A stretch of DNA of 64,000 nucleotides, taken from NCBI GenBank assembly GCA_964640725.1, contig CAZXIJ010000007.1, positions 62,001 to 126,000 on the forward strand, given 5' to 3'. The translations under genes and the position numbers were made by a program. This stretch comes from CALHVX01 sp964640725 (GTDB lineage: Bacteria; Pseudomonadota; Gammaproteobacteria; Pseudomonadales; Azotimanducaceae). The notes under the pieces are model-generated. The model saw nothing but the letters and a program-made list of their open reading frames with translations, searched no databases and was not told the origin of the DNA. The stretch's first letter is position 1. The number at the start of each line of letters is the position of its first letter. Positions 1 to 9,179 of this stretch are shown here, one piece after another.

Positions 1-486
1 ACCGCCAAGGGGCTGACCAACGGGGTCATCCCCATGGGCGCGGTGCTCGTCGCGTCGCATATTCACGACGCCTACATGCAGGGCCCGGAAAACGCCGTAG
101 AGCTGTTCCACGGCTACACCTACTCCGGGCATCCCGTTGCGGCCGCAGCTGCGTTAGCCAGCCTGGACGCCTACGATGCCGAGCACGCGATGCAGGCCGC
201 GCGGCAGCACGAGGCAGACTTCGAAGAGGCCCTGCACAGCACGGCTACCGCCAAACACGTGGTCGACGTTCGGAACTTTGGCCTGATGGGCGCCATTGAT
301 ATCGCGCCCCGACCGGATGCGCCAGGAGCTCGGGGCTTCGAGGCCCATCGCGCCTGTTTCGCCGCTGGGCTCATGGTTCGGCACAGCGGCGACACGCTGC
401 AGTTCTCGCCCTTCCTGGATGCGGGCAGCGACGAGCATCAGGAAACCTTCGATACGGTCACCAGAGTGCTGAACCGCATCGACTGA
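1..486 (+). CDS. Class III PLP-dependent omega-aminotransferase, C-terminal part
   Basis: The reading frame is already open at the first base and ends at TGA 484-486, so this is the last ~160 residues of a longer protein (the family is usually ~440 residues). It opens with TAKGLTNG, in which the Lys is the residue that forms the Schiff base with pyridoxal phosphate in this fold type I family. GYTYSGHPVAAAAAL follows, the usual motif around the cofactor phosphate. The family moves amino groups from omega-amino acids or amines to pyruvate or similar acceptors. Substrate cannot be told without the N-terminal half. It converges on the histidine kinase gene that follows. Confidence 0.9.
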   Translation, partial: TAKGLTNGVIPMGAVLVASHIHDAYMQGPENAVELFHGYTYSGHPVAAAAALASLDAYDAEHAMQAARQHEADFEEALHSTATAKHVVDVRNFGLMGAIDIAPRPDAPGARGFEAHRACFAAGLMVRHSGDTLQFSPFLDAGSDEHQETFDTVTRVLNRID

Positions 487-488
487 AC

Positions 489-506
489 CGGGCAGAAAAC
501 TGCCCG
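489..506. terminator. Short hairpin between convergent genes
   Basis: CGGGCA (489-494) and TGCCCG (501-506) form a 6-bp stem with a 6-base loop in the 27-bp space between two convergent stop codons. There is no good T-run on either strand, so it is only a possible bidirectional terminator. Confidence 0.35.
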
Positions 507-513
507 CGGGCAG

Positions 514-2366
514 CTAGCCGCCCGTGGCCAGGCGAACATCGCCGGAGCCGTCTGGCTGCACAGGTCCAGGCAGCGTTGGCCAATCGACCAGCTGCCCGAG
601 CAGATCTTCGGCGCGGAACGGTTTTTCCAGAAAGCGGCAACGTGCCGTAGGCTCCAGGGAGCCATCGGTGAACGCCGCATTGCCGGAGATGTAGAGCACG
701 TGCAGCGCCGGGAACTGCTCGCACAGCTGGGTAGCCAGCCGATCGCCCCGGGTGCCTGGCATGACAATATCCGTGATCAGGATGTCCGGTGCCACGATAT
801 CGCAGGCCAGCATCGCCTCGGCGCCGTTACTCGAGACCGCAACAGAGTAGCCGGCCTGGGACAGCGCCTGATGCAGGAAAGCGCGCACGGAGTTGTCGTC
901 GTCAACCACCAGCACGGTCACGTCCGCAAGGGACCGATCGCGTACCGGATGGGCACTGCGCGGCGCGTTGCTCTTGCCGCTGAGATCGCCGACACCGGTC
1001 GCCAGGGGCAGCGTGAGCGTCAGCGTGGTGCCCACCCCGGGCTGGCTGTCGATGCCGACAAACCCGCGCGCCGCGCTGACCATGCTGAACACGTTCGCCA
1101 GCCCGAGCCCGCTGCTGCGTGTTTGCTGTTTGGTGGAGTAAAAGGGGTCGAGCGCCCGGCGCCGGGTATCCTCGTCCATGCCGACGCCGGTGTCGGATAC
1201 CACCAGGTTCACGTAGGCCCCCGACGCCAGGTCCATATCGTCGCTGACTTCCGTGCGCTCGGTCTGCAGCACCAGGCTGCCGCCATCCGGCATCGCCTCG
1301 CGCGCGTTCTTGCACAGGTTCAGGACGATCTGATGCAGTTGCCCGTCACTGAGCGGCACGCCGAGCACCCGGGCCCCGGACAGATCCAGCTGCACGTCGA
1401 CCGGCTCGCCCATCAGGCTGCGAATCATGGGCAACATATCGCGCAACACCCGGTTGGCATCCGCGCCCGTGCTGTGCCGTTCCCCGGGACGGGCATAGGT
1501 GAGCAGTTGCCGGGTGAGCTTGGCGGCCTCATCGGCAGCAGCGACGATTTCATCGCGGGCGTTGGACGACTCGAGCAGATCGGCGAAGCCGAGGATCACC
1601 GTCAGGAGGTTGTTGAAATCGTGCGCCACGCCAGCCGCCAGCACGCCAACGCTCTCGAACTTCTGCATTTCGGTCCAGCGCTCTCGCTGGCGCCGTTCTT
1701 CGGAAATGTCCCGGGCCGCGAACAGCCAGCCGTCCGACTGCACGCCAAAGGGAATGGCGTAGGCCTCGAGCCAGACCCAGTGACCGTCGTTGTGCCGCAG
1801 CCGCACTTCTTGCCGAAAGCCTTCGCCGGGCTGTTCCAGCAATCGCGCGCCAACCGGCTCGGCATCGCCCGGGTGCAGATAGCTGACCAGCTCCCGGCGC
1901 ACGAACTGTTCCGGCTCGTAGCCGAGCAGGCGCCGCACGCCGTCGCCGACAAAGACCAGGCGACCCAGCCTGAGGCCACCAGGGTCCAGAAGGCGCCCGC
2001 CCGCTCGCTGATCAGCGCACAGCTGATCAAAGGCAGCGCGATCAGCGCCAACACGCTGTAGGCATTGTCCGGGCCAAAGTCGATTAGGATCTGAGCCATG
2101 ACGTTGGCAGTCAGGTAGTGACCGGCCACTTTCGAGGAACCGCTCAGCCAGAGCACCGCAAGGGTCATTGCGCTCGGGATCATGCCGAGCAGGGTTCCGC
2201 TGGCCGGTCGCGTGCCGCTGGTGATATCCACCACCAGGGCAACGGGCAGCGCGGTCAGGACCGCGAACAGGGTGGCGTAGGTCACCAGCCGCGCTCGGCG
2301 GTAAGACTCTGCAGGGCCTTGCCGGACCCGCAGGGGAATCAGCGGGTCAACCCGATAGCGTTTCAC
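514..2366 (-). CDS. Membrane hybrid histidine kinase (PAS-HisKA-HATPase-REC), apparent frameshift
   Basis: GTG at 2366-2364 overlaps the TGA of the upstream receiver gene (GTGA), so the two are translationally coupled. The first ~140 codons encode several membrane segments (YATLFAVLTALPVALVV, MTLAVLWLSG, AYSVLALIALPLISCAL). Near 1940-2000 the frame must change to continue into a PAS domain (VFVGDGVRRLLGYEPEQF), a HisKA box with the phospho-acceptor His in AGVAHDFNNLLT, an ATPase domain (NLCKNAREAMPDGG, VSDTGVGMDED, SGLGLANVF) and a C-terminal receiver with Asp in ILITDIVMPG and Lys in FLEKPF. The HDFNNLL box is the CckA-like type. The signal sensed is unknown. Loss of frame may be sequencing error, an assembly deletion or real decay. 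Confidence 0.75.
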
Positions 2367-3813
2367 AGCCCGACCCCGGCAACGGCCCGCAACAGCTCGT
2401 TGGCCCGGAACGGCTTGTGCAGCACGGGCACGTTCGGGTAACGCAGGGTCAGGTCGTGCGCGTCGCCAGTCAGAAAGATCACCGGCAGCTCGGGCGCCTG
2501 AGCGTGCAGCTCGTCGTACACCTCGTCGCCCCGCATCTCGGGCATGTTCAGATCCAGAATCACCGCATCCGCATCGGCCGTCGCCAGATAGGAGAGAACT
2601 TCCGGGCCGGACTGCGAGCAAACCACCGAGTAGCCCGCGTGCTCCAGAATGCCTTTGCCGATCCGACAGCTCAGCGCACTGTCATCGACAAACACGAGGC
2701 GACTGTGGGGATCCGCCTGGGCTGGTGCCGGCGCAGCAGCGACAGGTATGGGCTCCGGGGCCGCAGGGGCTATGGGGGCAGCCGTCTGCGCCATCGCGGT
2801 CTTCGGCAGCACCAGCAGTCGCCAACGCTCGTCGGCATGATGCTCAACAGCACAGACGACATCGAAACGGTGGCCGTCGCGATGGCGCCAGCTCATCTCC
2901 GTTGTGCCTGACGGCAAAGGCTCCAGCCGATCAAAGCGCGCAATCGCAGAATAGCTTTGCGCAAACAGCGCGGCCGGGTCAGACCGGATGGCCGCCGGGC
3001 TGAAACCGGTCATGGCCTCTGCCGGGCCACTCAGGTGCTCGACCCGGTTGCCGGGACCGAACTCCAGCAACAGGCCACCGGCGAGGGCCAGGGTGTCCTG
3101 CAGCCTGGCATGTGTGGCTCGCAACTGCGCCTCCGTGTGCGCCTTCGCAAGCCGGGTTTGCCGCAGCGCGAGGGCGCGATTCGACAGGGCGGTGCAGCCT
3201 GCGTCGTAGGTAAACGCACCGACCACCCGACGTAACAGATTGCTGCCCCAGCGAGCGAAGGGTGACCAGAGCGCATTCGCTGGCTGGTAGCGCGCGCGAT
3301 AGGTCATGTCGTGACGGCTGTGCGTTGCCTCGATCTGAAGGCCATCCAGAGACAGGCTCTCCAGAAACGCCTCTGCAGCTCCGAGCATGATCAGGAAGAA
3401 CGCCTCGTTGGCGTCGTAACCGTCCTCGACCAGGACCGTGACGCAAATATCGCCGGGCGTTGATTCTACAGCCGCCAGCAGGCAAGCGAAGTCCACGTCG
3501 GCGTGCGGATAGACAATAAAGCGAAAGGCGTCTTCCGGTGTCAGCAGCCGCCGGGCGAGGCCCGTTCGCCAGCGAAAGCGCCCGCTGCGCAGCCCGTCAC
3601 GGCCGATGGCTTTGAGGGCTTCGTCGGAGAACCGACGCTCCGCCTCGCGCAACATCTGCAGCGCCTCGGCCCACTGCAGCCGAGCCACGGGCTCGCGGAA
3701 CTGTTGCCGTGCCGGGAGCGCGGCGGGGTCGTGCCCATCCTGGATCAGGGCGTCGTACAGCGGCAGAAGCGCCTGCGCCGACACTTCGCGCCCGAGATAC
3801 TCTTCTCCAACAT
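2363..3813 (-). CDS. Sensory protein with PAS-like and C-terminal receiver domains, start region frameshifted
   Basis: The C-terminal ~115 residues are a CheY-like receiver: SRLVFVDDSALSCRIG carries the acidic pocket, AVILDLNMPEMRG the phospho-acceptor Asp, and VLHKPFRANEL the conserved Lys. A PAS-like segment lies before it, after a coiled-coil-like stretch. An Ala/Pro-rich linker joins the parts. The N-terminal ~200 residues (ALLPLYDALIQDGHDP onward) look like a sensory domain that I do not recognise. The best start is ATG 3813-3811, behind a GGGGAGAAA ribosome site, but it is one base out of frame with the rest. A single extra base near codon 4 would give MLEKEYLGREVSAQ. In the continuous frame GTG inside REVSAQ is the fallback. 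It forms an operon with the hybrid kinase and probably works in the same phosphorelay. Confidence 0.75.
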
Positions 3814-4010
3814 CGTGCTTTCTCCCCAAACACAGGATGCCGTGTCGGTGGCCCGAACCGGGCCTTGCCGCAGCCTTCAAGATAGTCCTCAGTGCCGCTG
3901 GTGGCAACGCTGTCGGACAAGGGAAGCGCCTTCATCGAATTGGCCCGACCGCCAGCGGGATCTACCTGCTCGCGGTGCTGCTGCCCGTCGGCTAGCACCC
4001 GCGATCGCGC

Positions 4011-4841
4011 TCAGTCGAGCTCGCCGCCGAGCGCGCCGACGCGCAGCTCACCCTCCCGCGTCTGGCCGCCCTTCTCCAGAAAGCGCCGCATATTGCGCTG
4101 CGCGCCGTCAGTGCGCAGCAGACGCTGGAACAGGTAGGCCTCGTCCCGCAGGCCGTCCTCGAGAGAAGCCTGATCCGCCCCCAGCACAGCTTCCTTCGCC
4201 AGCCGCACCGCTTCCGGCGGGAAGGACGCGATGCGCTGTGCGAGGGCACCGACCGCCGAGGCGATCTGATCAGCCTCGTAGATGCGGTTGAGGTAACCCC
4301 AGCGCTCGGCCGTCACCGCGTCCAGATCATCGCCCCCCAGCACGATCTCCATGGCGCGGCCCCGGCCCACCATGCGCGGCAGTCGCTGCGTGCCGCTGCC
4401 GCCAGGCAAAATGCCCAGCGGCACCTCCATCTGGCACACCACCGTCTTGCCGGTCACGCCAAAACGCATATCAAAGCTTGAGACCAGCTCGGAGCCGCCG
4501 CCGCCGACGCGCCCTTCGATCTGCGCGATGGTGACCTTGTCCATGGTTCGGAAGCGCTCGCACATCTGGTGGTACCAGGTGAGCTCGTGGTTCCGTTGCG
4601 CCGGCAGGTCCGTCGGAAAGCCGAGAATGGCTTCCACATCAAAGTGCGCCAGAAAGAAATCCGGGTCCGCACTCTTGACCAGCACCACTGTCAGATCGGG
4701 GTCGGCCTGCAGCTCCTGCGCCAGGGCGGCGAGCTCCTGCGCCAGGGGCAAGGTGATCAGGTTGATCGGCGGGTTGCTGATGGTGACGGTTGCCAGCCGG
4801 CCGTCGATCGCGACGGTCAGCAACTCGTAGTCGTAAGCCAT
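4011..4841 (-). CDS. Enoyl-CoA hydratase/isomerase family protein
   Basis: A 276-residue crotonase-fold protein, of usual length. VTISNPPINLITLPLAQEL is the N-terminal signature. IEGRVGGGGSELVSSFDMRF is the oxyanion-hole region, where the crotonase Gly-Gly is kept. PLGILPGGSGTQRLPRMVGR is the second signature. It would hydrate or isomerise an enoyl-CoA in the cytoplasm. In this gene the position of the first catalytic Glu in classic hydratases is within the QMEVPLGILPGG segment, so activity is plausible, but the substrate is unknown. It stands alone on the minus strand, head-to-head with the ChaC-like gene. Confidence 0.88.
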   Translation of the reverse strand: MAYDYELLTVAIDGRLATVTISNPPINLITLPLAQELAALAQELQADPDLTVVLVKSADPDFFLAHFDVEAILGFPTDLPAQRNHELTWYHQMCERFRTMDKVTIAQIEGRVGGGGSELVSSFDMRFGVTGKTVVCQMEVPLGILPGGSGTQRLPRMVGRGRAMEIVLGGDDLDAVTAERWGYLNRIYEADQIASAVGALAQRIASFPPEAVRLAKEAVLGADQASLEDGLRDEAYLFQRLLRTDGAQRNMRRFLEKGGQTREGELRVGALGGELD

Positions 4842-4954
4842 GGTGTGCGCTCCCCTGAGTGGCCAGCCAGTCTACGCCCAAGCAGCCGCCCTCGGCACGG
4901 TGGCCGCCGTGGACGCACGCCGGTATGGTCAGCGGTGGTTCCAGGGAGCAGGTC

Positions 4955-5512
4955 ATGATGAGTAACGGCGCAACGCCCCTGTGGCTGTTCGGGTACGGCT
5001 CGCTGATCTGGCGGCCCGATTTCGAATATGTCGAGCGGGCGCCTGCCACCCTGAGTGACTACGCTCGCCGGTTCTGGCAGGGCAGCCACGATCATCGCGG
5101 CACACCGCAGGCGCCTGGACGCGTCGTGACCCTGATCGACGCGCCCGGGGCGCAGTGTGGGGGCATGGCCTACCGCATGGATCCGGCCACCACAGAACGG
5201 GTGCTGCGTCGGCTCGATCACCGGGAAAAGAACGGCTACGAGCGGCTGGACGCGTCCGTGGCGCTGCGCAGCGGGCGATGCGTGCACGCGGTTGTATACC
5301 GCGCCATGCCCGGCAACTTTGCCTGGCTGGGCGATGCCGAACACCGCCAGCTGGCCCAGCAGATCGCCGACAGCAGCGGCCCGAGCGGCAGCAATCGCGA
5401 CTACCTGTACGAGCTCGACGCGGCCCTGTCCGCGCTCGAAGCGAACGACCCCCACGTCTCCGCGCTGACCGCAACGGTCCGCCAGCTGAGCGCACCCGAG
5501 GCCACCGCATGA
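4955..5512 (+). CDS. ChaC-like gamma-glutamylcyclotransferase
   Basis: A 185-residue protein starting at the first of two tandem ATG codons (4955), behind AGGGAGCAGG. WLFGYGSLIWRPDFEY holds the YGSLIW substrate loop and LDHREKNGYE holds the conserved Glu of the ChaC family. Family members cleave glutathione to 5-oxoproline and Cys-Gly in the cytosol. It overlaps the following acyl-CoA dehydrogenase gene through ATGA, so the pair is coupled, although a metabolic link is not obvious. Confidence 0.9.
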   Translation: MMSNGATPLWLFGYGSLIWRPDFEYVERAPATLSDYARRFWQGSHDHRGTPQAPGRVVTLIDAPGAQCGGMAYRMDPATTERVLRRLDHREKNGYERLDASVALRSGRCVHAVVYRAMPGNFAWLGDAEHRQLAQQIADSSGPSGSNRDYLYELDAALSALEANDPHVSALTATVRQLSAPEATA

Positions 5513-6711
5513 ATATCGACCTTAGCGCCCGCCACGAAGCTTTTCGCGACGACGTCCGGCGCTTCCTGGACCGCGCCCTGACCGACGAGCTGCGCGACGC
5601 GCAGCGGTTCTGCCCCGGTCTGTTCCTGGACTACGAGCACAACATCATCTGGCATCGCATCCTGCACCGGCAGGGCTGGGTGGCGCCCGCCTGGCCCGAA
5701 GCGCACGGCGGTCCAGGCTGGGACCTGCTGCAGCGCTATATCTGGACCACCGAATCGACCCTTGCCGGCGCGCCGACGCTGGCCCCCATGGGGCTTGGCA
5801 TGTGCGGCCCGATGCTCATCGGCTGCGGGTCCCCGGCGCAGCAGGCGCAGTATCTGCCAGGGATCCTGTCTGGAGACGACTACTGGTGTCAGGGCTACAG
5901 CGAGCCCGGCTCCGGGTCAGACCTTGCGTCCCTCGCGCTGCGCGCCAGCGTCGACGGCGACGCGCTGCGCCTGAACGGGACCAAGATCTGGACGACTCAC
6001 GCCCACGTGGCCAACCGCATGTTCGCGCTGGTGCGCACCGATGACAGCGGCAAGCCCCAGCAGGGGATCACGTTTGTGCTGCTCGACATGGACACGCCTG
6101 GCATCACCGTCGAGCCCATCGTCTTCGCGTCGGGGACCCACGAGGTCAATCAGGTGTTTTTCGATGACGTGCGCGTGCCGCTGGCCAACGTGGTCGGCGA
6201 TCTCGGCCAGGGCTGGACCGTGGCCAAGTACCTGCTTGAGTTTGAGCGCGGCGGCGGCGGCAGCGCCGCCCAGACGAGCGCTCTGGAGCGCGTCAAGCGT
6301 CTCGCCGACGCAGCGCCCGGAGCGGACGGCAAAAGCCTCGCTCAGGATCCGGCCTTTCAGGGGAAGCTGCAGGAAGCCCAGGTCCAGCTGGCGGCGCTGT
6401 CAGCGCTGGAGTTCCGGGTGATGGCGGCCATGGCCAGCGGTGGCAGCCCCGGGCCCGAGTCGTCGTTGCTGAAGAATCTGGGCGCCAACGCCAGCCAACG
6501 GCTGACGGAGCTGGCGGTAGAGGCCATCGACCACGCAGCCCTCGCGCATCAACCGCAGGCACGCGAGGTCGGGTCGAACGTGCCCGTCATCGGGCCGGAA
6601 GCCGGCGTGGTGGCTTTCCCGCGCTACTTCAATTTGCGCGCTTCATCGATCGCCGGGGGCAGCAACGAGGTGCAGAAGAACATCATGGCCAAGCTGGTGC
6701 TTGGCCTGTAG
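5509..6711 (+). CDS. Acyl-CoA dehydrogenase
   Basis: A 400-residue FAD-dependent acyl-CoA dehydrogenase starting at the ATG that overlaps the preceding stop. WCQGYSEPGSGSDLASL is the flavin-binding signature, VNQVFFDDVRVP the middle-domain motif, and AGGSNEVQKNIMAKLVLGL the C-terminal helix. LEFERGGGG supplies a Glu at the place of the alternative catalytic base. The wording resembles the long-chain/pimeloyl (FadE17/PimC-like) branch common in clusters for branched or ring-derived acyl-CoAs. The substrate is unknown. It would pass electrons to ETF. Confidence 0.9.
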   Translation: MNIDLSARHEAFRDDVRRFLDRALTDELRDAQRFCPGLFLDYEHNIIWHRILHRQGWVAPAWPEAHGGPGWDLLQRYIWTTESTLAGAPTLAPMGLGMCGPMLIGCGSPAQQAQYLPGILSGDDYWCQGYSEPGSGSDLASLALRASVDGDALRLNGTKIWTTHAHVANRMFALVRTDDSGKPQQGITFVLLDMDTPGITVEPIVFASGTHEVNQVFFDDVRVPLANVVGDLGQGWTVAKYLLEFERGGGGSAAQTSALERVKRLADAAPGADGKSLAQDPAFQGKLQEAQVQLAALSALEFRVMAAMASGGSPGPESSLLKNLGANASQRLTELAVEAIDHAALAHQPQAREVGSNVPVIGPEAGVVAFPRYFNLRASSIAGGSNEVQKNIMAKLVLGL

Positions 6712-6729
6712 CGGGAACGGCCAGCAGCG

Positions 6730-7332
6730 CTAGGGCAGCTCGCTGGCGTCTTTGATGATGCTGCCGCACAGGCCGTACTCGACGGCCTCTTCAGCGCTCA
6801 TCCAGTAGTCCCGGGCGGTGTCTTCGGCAACGCGCTCGAGCGGTTGGCCGGTACGCGACGCGATCACCCCGTTGATCCGCTCCCGCGTCTTCAGGATTTC
6901 CTTGGCGTGGATTTCCACATCCGTGGCGTCGCCGCCAAAGCCACCGGCCGGCTGGTGAATCAGAAACCGCGTGTTGGGCAGGCAGTACCGATCTTCGCGC
7001 TCCGGCGACAGAAAGATGTGCGTCGCGATGCTGCCGACCCAGCCGGTGCCGACCACGCGGACTTTGGGCTTGATGAACTGAATCATGTCGTAAATGGTAT
7101 CGCCGGACTCCACGTGGCCACCGGGCGAGCCGATGTACAGCGTGATCGGGTCGTCCGACTCGTAGGACATGGCGAGCAGCCGCTCGGCCAGGCGTCGGGC
7201 CACGTCCTGGTTCACCTCGCCGAACATGGTCAGCGTGCGGTGCTTCAGTAGCGTGTTTTCCAGCCGGTTGAACTGCTTCGCGGCATCGGCGACATCCTGC
7301 TCGGCTTCCAATCGGTTGTGTTCTGCGGCCAT
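6730..7332 (-). CDS. ClpP2-like ATP-dependent Clp peptidase subunit
   Basis: A 200-residue ClpP-family serine peptidase with a good AGGAGG ribosome site. Ser101 (in GTGWVGSIATH), His126 (in FLIHQPAGG) and Asp175 (in ARDYWMS) make a complete catalytic triad, and YIGSPGGHVESGDTIYDM is the oxyanion-loop region. The Ser surround is GWVGS rather than the GQAASM type of the main ClpP, which places it with the second ClpP copies seen in pseudomonads and relatives. No clpX or tig gene is next to it, unlike the housekeeping clpP. It probably degrades or processes a special set of substrates. Confidence 0.88.
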   Translation of the reverse strand: MAAEHNRLEAEQDVADAAKQFNRLENTLLKHRTLTMFGEVNQDVARRLAERLLAMSYESDDPITLYIGSPGGHVESGDTIYDMIQFIKPKVRVVGTGWVGSIATHIFLSPEREDRYCLPNTRFLIHQPAGGFGGDATDVEIHAKEILKTRERINGVIASRTGQPLERVAEDTARDYWMSAEEAVEYGLCGSIIKDASELP

Positions 7333-7515
7333 AGGGCCTCCTGTAGTGGCAGAAATAAACTCGGCAGGCCCAAAGCCTGCTCGACGTGCGGCGCCGGCCC
7401 GTCATGGGCGGCTGCCTGCGCTGGGCCGGCCCAGGTTTGGCAAAATCCGGCCGGTCGCGCATTCTACCGGTAATTCTAGCGAAAACGGTGGGGGAGACGC
7501 TGTGAAGGAGGTTAC

Positions 7516-8451
7516 ATGCCGCTAGCACCCGAATATCAGGCCATGCTGGCCGAACTGGCCCAGGCCGAGGCCCCCGCCATGCGGGACATGACGCCTGCCC
7601 AGGCTCGGGAGGCCTACCGGATGATGCGTCCGGTCAATCCTGACCTGACCGGCTGCAGCATCAGCGATGCCAGCTGCCCGGGACCGGCCGGCAACGAGAT
7701 CCCTCTGCGGATCTACCGGCCTGACGGCAAGGGCCCGTTCGGGATCCTGGTGTACTTCCACGGCGGCGGCTGGGTGATCGGCGATCTGGACTGCGCCGAT
7801 GCTGCCTGCCGGGATCTGGCGGCGACTGCCGATTGTATCATCGTGTCTGTGGACTACCGGTTGGCTCCGGAGCACCCCTACCCGGCTGCCCCGGACGACT
7901 GCATGGCCGCCACCGCCTGGGTCGCGGACCAGGCGAGCGCGCTGGGCGGCAACGGCAGACTCGCCGTGGGCGGCGAAAGCGCCGGGGGCAACCTGGCCGC
8001 GGTGGTGAGCCAGCAAGCCCGGGACCGCGGCGGCCCCGCCATCGATTTCCAGCTGCTGCTGTACCCGGTGGTCGACGCCGACCTGAGCCGCGGTTCCTAC
8101 CAGGAGAACGGCGAGGGCTATCTGCTCGACACGGAAACCATGCGCTGGTTCTGGGGCCACTACTGTCCGGACGAGGCCCCGCGCCGGGAACCCGCAGCCA
8201 GCCCCCTGCTCGCCCCGAACCTCGCAAACCTGCCCCCGGCGCTGGTCCTGACTGCCGAGTTTGATCCCCTGCGGGACGAAGGCGCCGCCTACGCCCAGGC
8301 CCTTCGGGACGCCGGCAGCGAAGCCACCTATCAATGCCTGGACGGGCTCATCCATGACTTTCTGGCCACGGCGGCGTTTTTTCAGAGCGCGCGGCGAGGG
8401 TTGCTGCTGGCGGCGGAGCACCTGAGCAAGCACCTTGGCACCAGAGCGTGA
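7516..8451 (+). CDS. Alpha/beta hydrolase, hormone-sensitive-lipase (HSL) family esterase
   Basis: A 311-residue esterase with a strong AAGGAGG ribosome site. HGGGW (82-86) is the HSL-family oxyanion hole, Ser155 sits in GGESAGG, the acid residue is in TAEFDPLRDEG and the His in GLIHDFL. These enzymes cut short to medium acyl esters and are also found in lactone or terpenoid breakdown. No signal peptide is seen, so it is cytoplasmic. It overlaps the next gene (SDR) through GTGA, suggesting that the alcohol or acid released is handled by the SDR. Confidence 0.9.
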   Translation: MPLAPEYQAMLAELAQAEAPAMRDMTPAQAREAYRMMRPVNPDLTGCSISDASCPGPAGNEIPLRIYRPDGKGPFGILVYFHGGGWVIGDLDCADAACRDLAATADCIIVSVDYRLAPEHPYPAAPDDCMAATAWVADQASALGGNGRLAVGGESAGGNLAAVVSQQARDRGGPAIDFQLLLYPVVDADLSRGSYQENGEGYLLDTETMRWFWGHYCPDEAPRREPAASPLLAPNLANLPPALVLTAEFDPLRDEGAAYAQALRDAGSEATYQCLDGLIHDFLATAAFFQSARRGLLLAAEHLSKHLGTRA

Positions 8452-9176
8452 CACAGGCGGAGCGCAGCGCCGTCGTGCTGGGCGTCGGCCCCCGGGAAGG
8501 TCTGGGCGCGAAACTGTGCGAACGCCTGGCCAGGCTTGGGCTCCGGGTCACTGTCGCCGGGCGCACCGCGGCCAAGCTGGAAGCTGTGGTCGATGCGATT
8601 GAGGCAGCGGGGGGCCGCGCGCAGGCGGTCGTTGCGGACGCGACCGACGAGACCGCGGTGGACGCGCTCTTCGACCGCGCACCGGCCCCGGTCAGCCTTG
8701 CGATCTACAACGTTGGCAACAACGTGCCTGGGCACATCGTCGACATGAGCCGGGAGACCCTGGAACACGCGCTGGCGCTGGGGCCCGTCGGCGGCTTTCT
8801 GTTCGGGCGCGCCGCAGTGCGCCACATGCAGCCAGCGGCGGAAGGCACACTGCTGTTTACCGGCGCCAGCGCCTCTCTCCGAGGCCGGGCGCGTTTCGGG
8901 GCCTTCAACGCCTCGAAGGGTGCTCTGCGTAATCTTGCCCAGGCCATGGCCAAGGAGTACGCCGGGGCCGGTATCCACGTCGGCCACGTGGTCATCGACG
9001 GCCCCATCGGCGGCGACAAAATCAAGCAGGGCTTTCCGGACTACGCCGCCAAACTGGGCGATGCGGGCATGATCGATCTGGATGGCATCGTCGACGGCTT
9101 TGAGTTTCTTTATCGCCAGCAGCCCCGGGCCTGGACCTTTGAGCTGGACGTGCGCACCTCGAAGGAGCGTTGGTAG
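8448..9176 (+). CDS. SDR-family protein with Phe in place of the catalytic Tyr
   Basis: A 242-residue Rossmann protein starting with GTG inside the preceding stop. VVLGVGPREGLGAKLC is a changed glycine-rich NAD(P) motif, VAGRT follows beta2 and YNVGNN replaces the usual NNAG. At the active site FGAFNASKGAL has Phe153 where SDRs have Tyr, while Lys157 and the helix are kept. It may be a reductase with changed chemistry or a non-catalytic binder. It is coupled to the HSL-type esterase. Confidence 0.85.
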   Translation: MTQAERSAVVLGVGPREGLGAKLCERLARLGLRVTVAGRTAAKLEAVVDAIEAAGGRAQAVVADATDETAVDALFDRAPAPVSLAIYNVGNNVPGHIVDMSRETLEHALALGPVGGFLFGRAAVRHMQPAAEGTLLFTGASASLRGRARFGAFNASKGALRNLAQAMAKEYAGAGIHVGHVVIDGPIGGDKIKQGFPDYAAKLGDAGMIDLDGIVDGFEFLYRQQPRAWTFELDVRTSKERW

Positions 9177-9179
9177 CGC

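Noticed and set aside
700..2061. 453-codon open frame on the plus strand
   Set aside because: It lies opposite the histidine kinase, is rich in His/Arg/Gln with no recognisable domain, and is a usual shadow of high-GC coding DNA.
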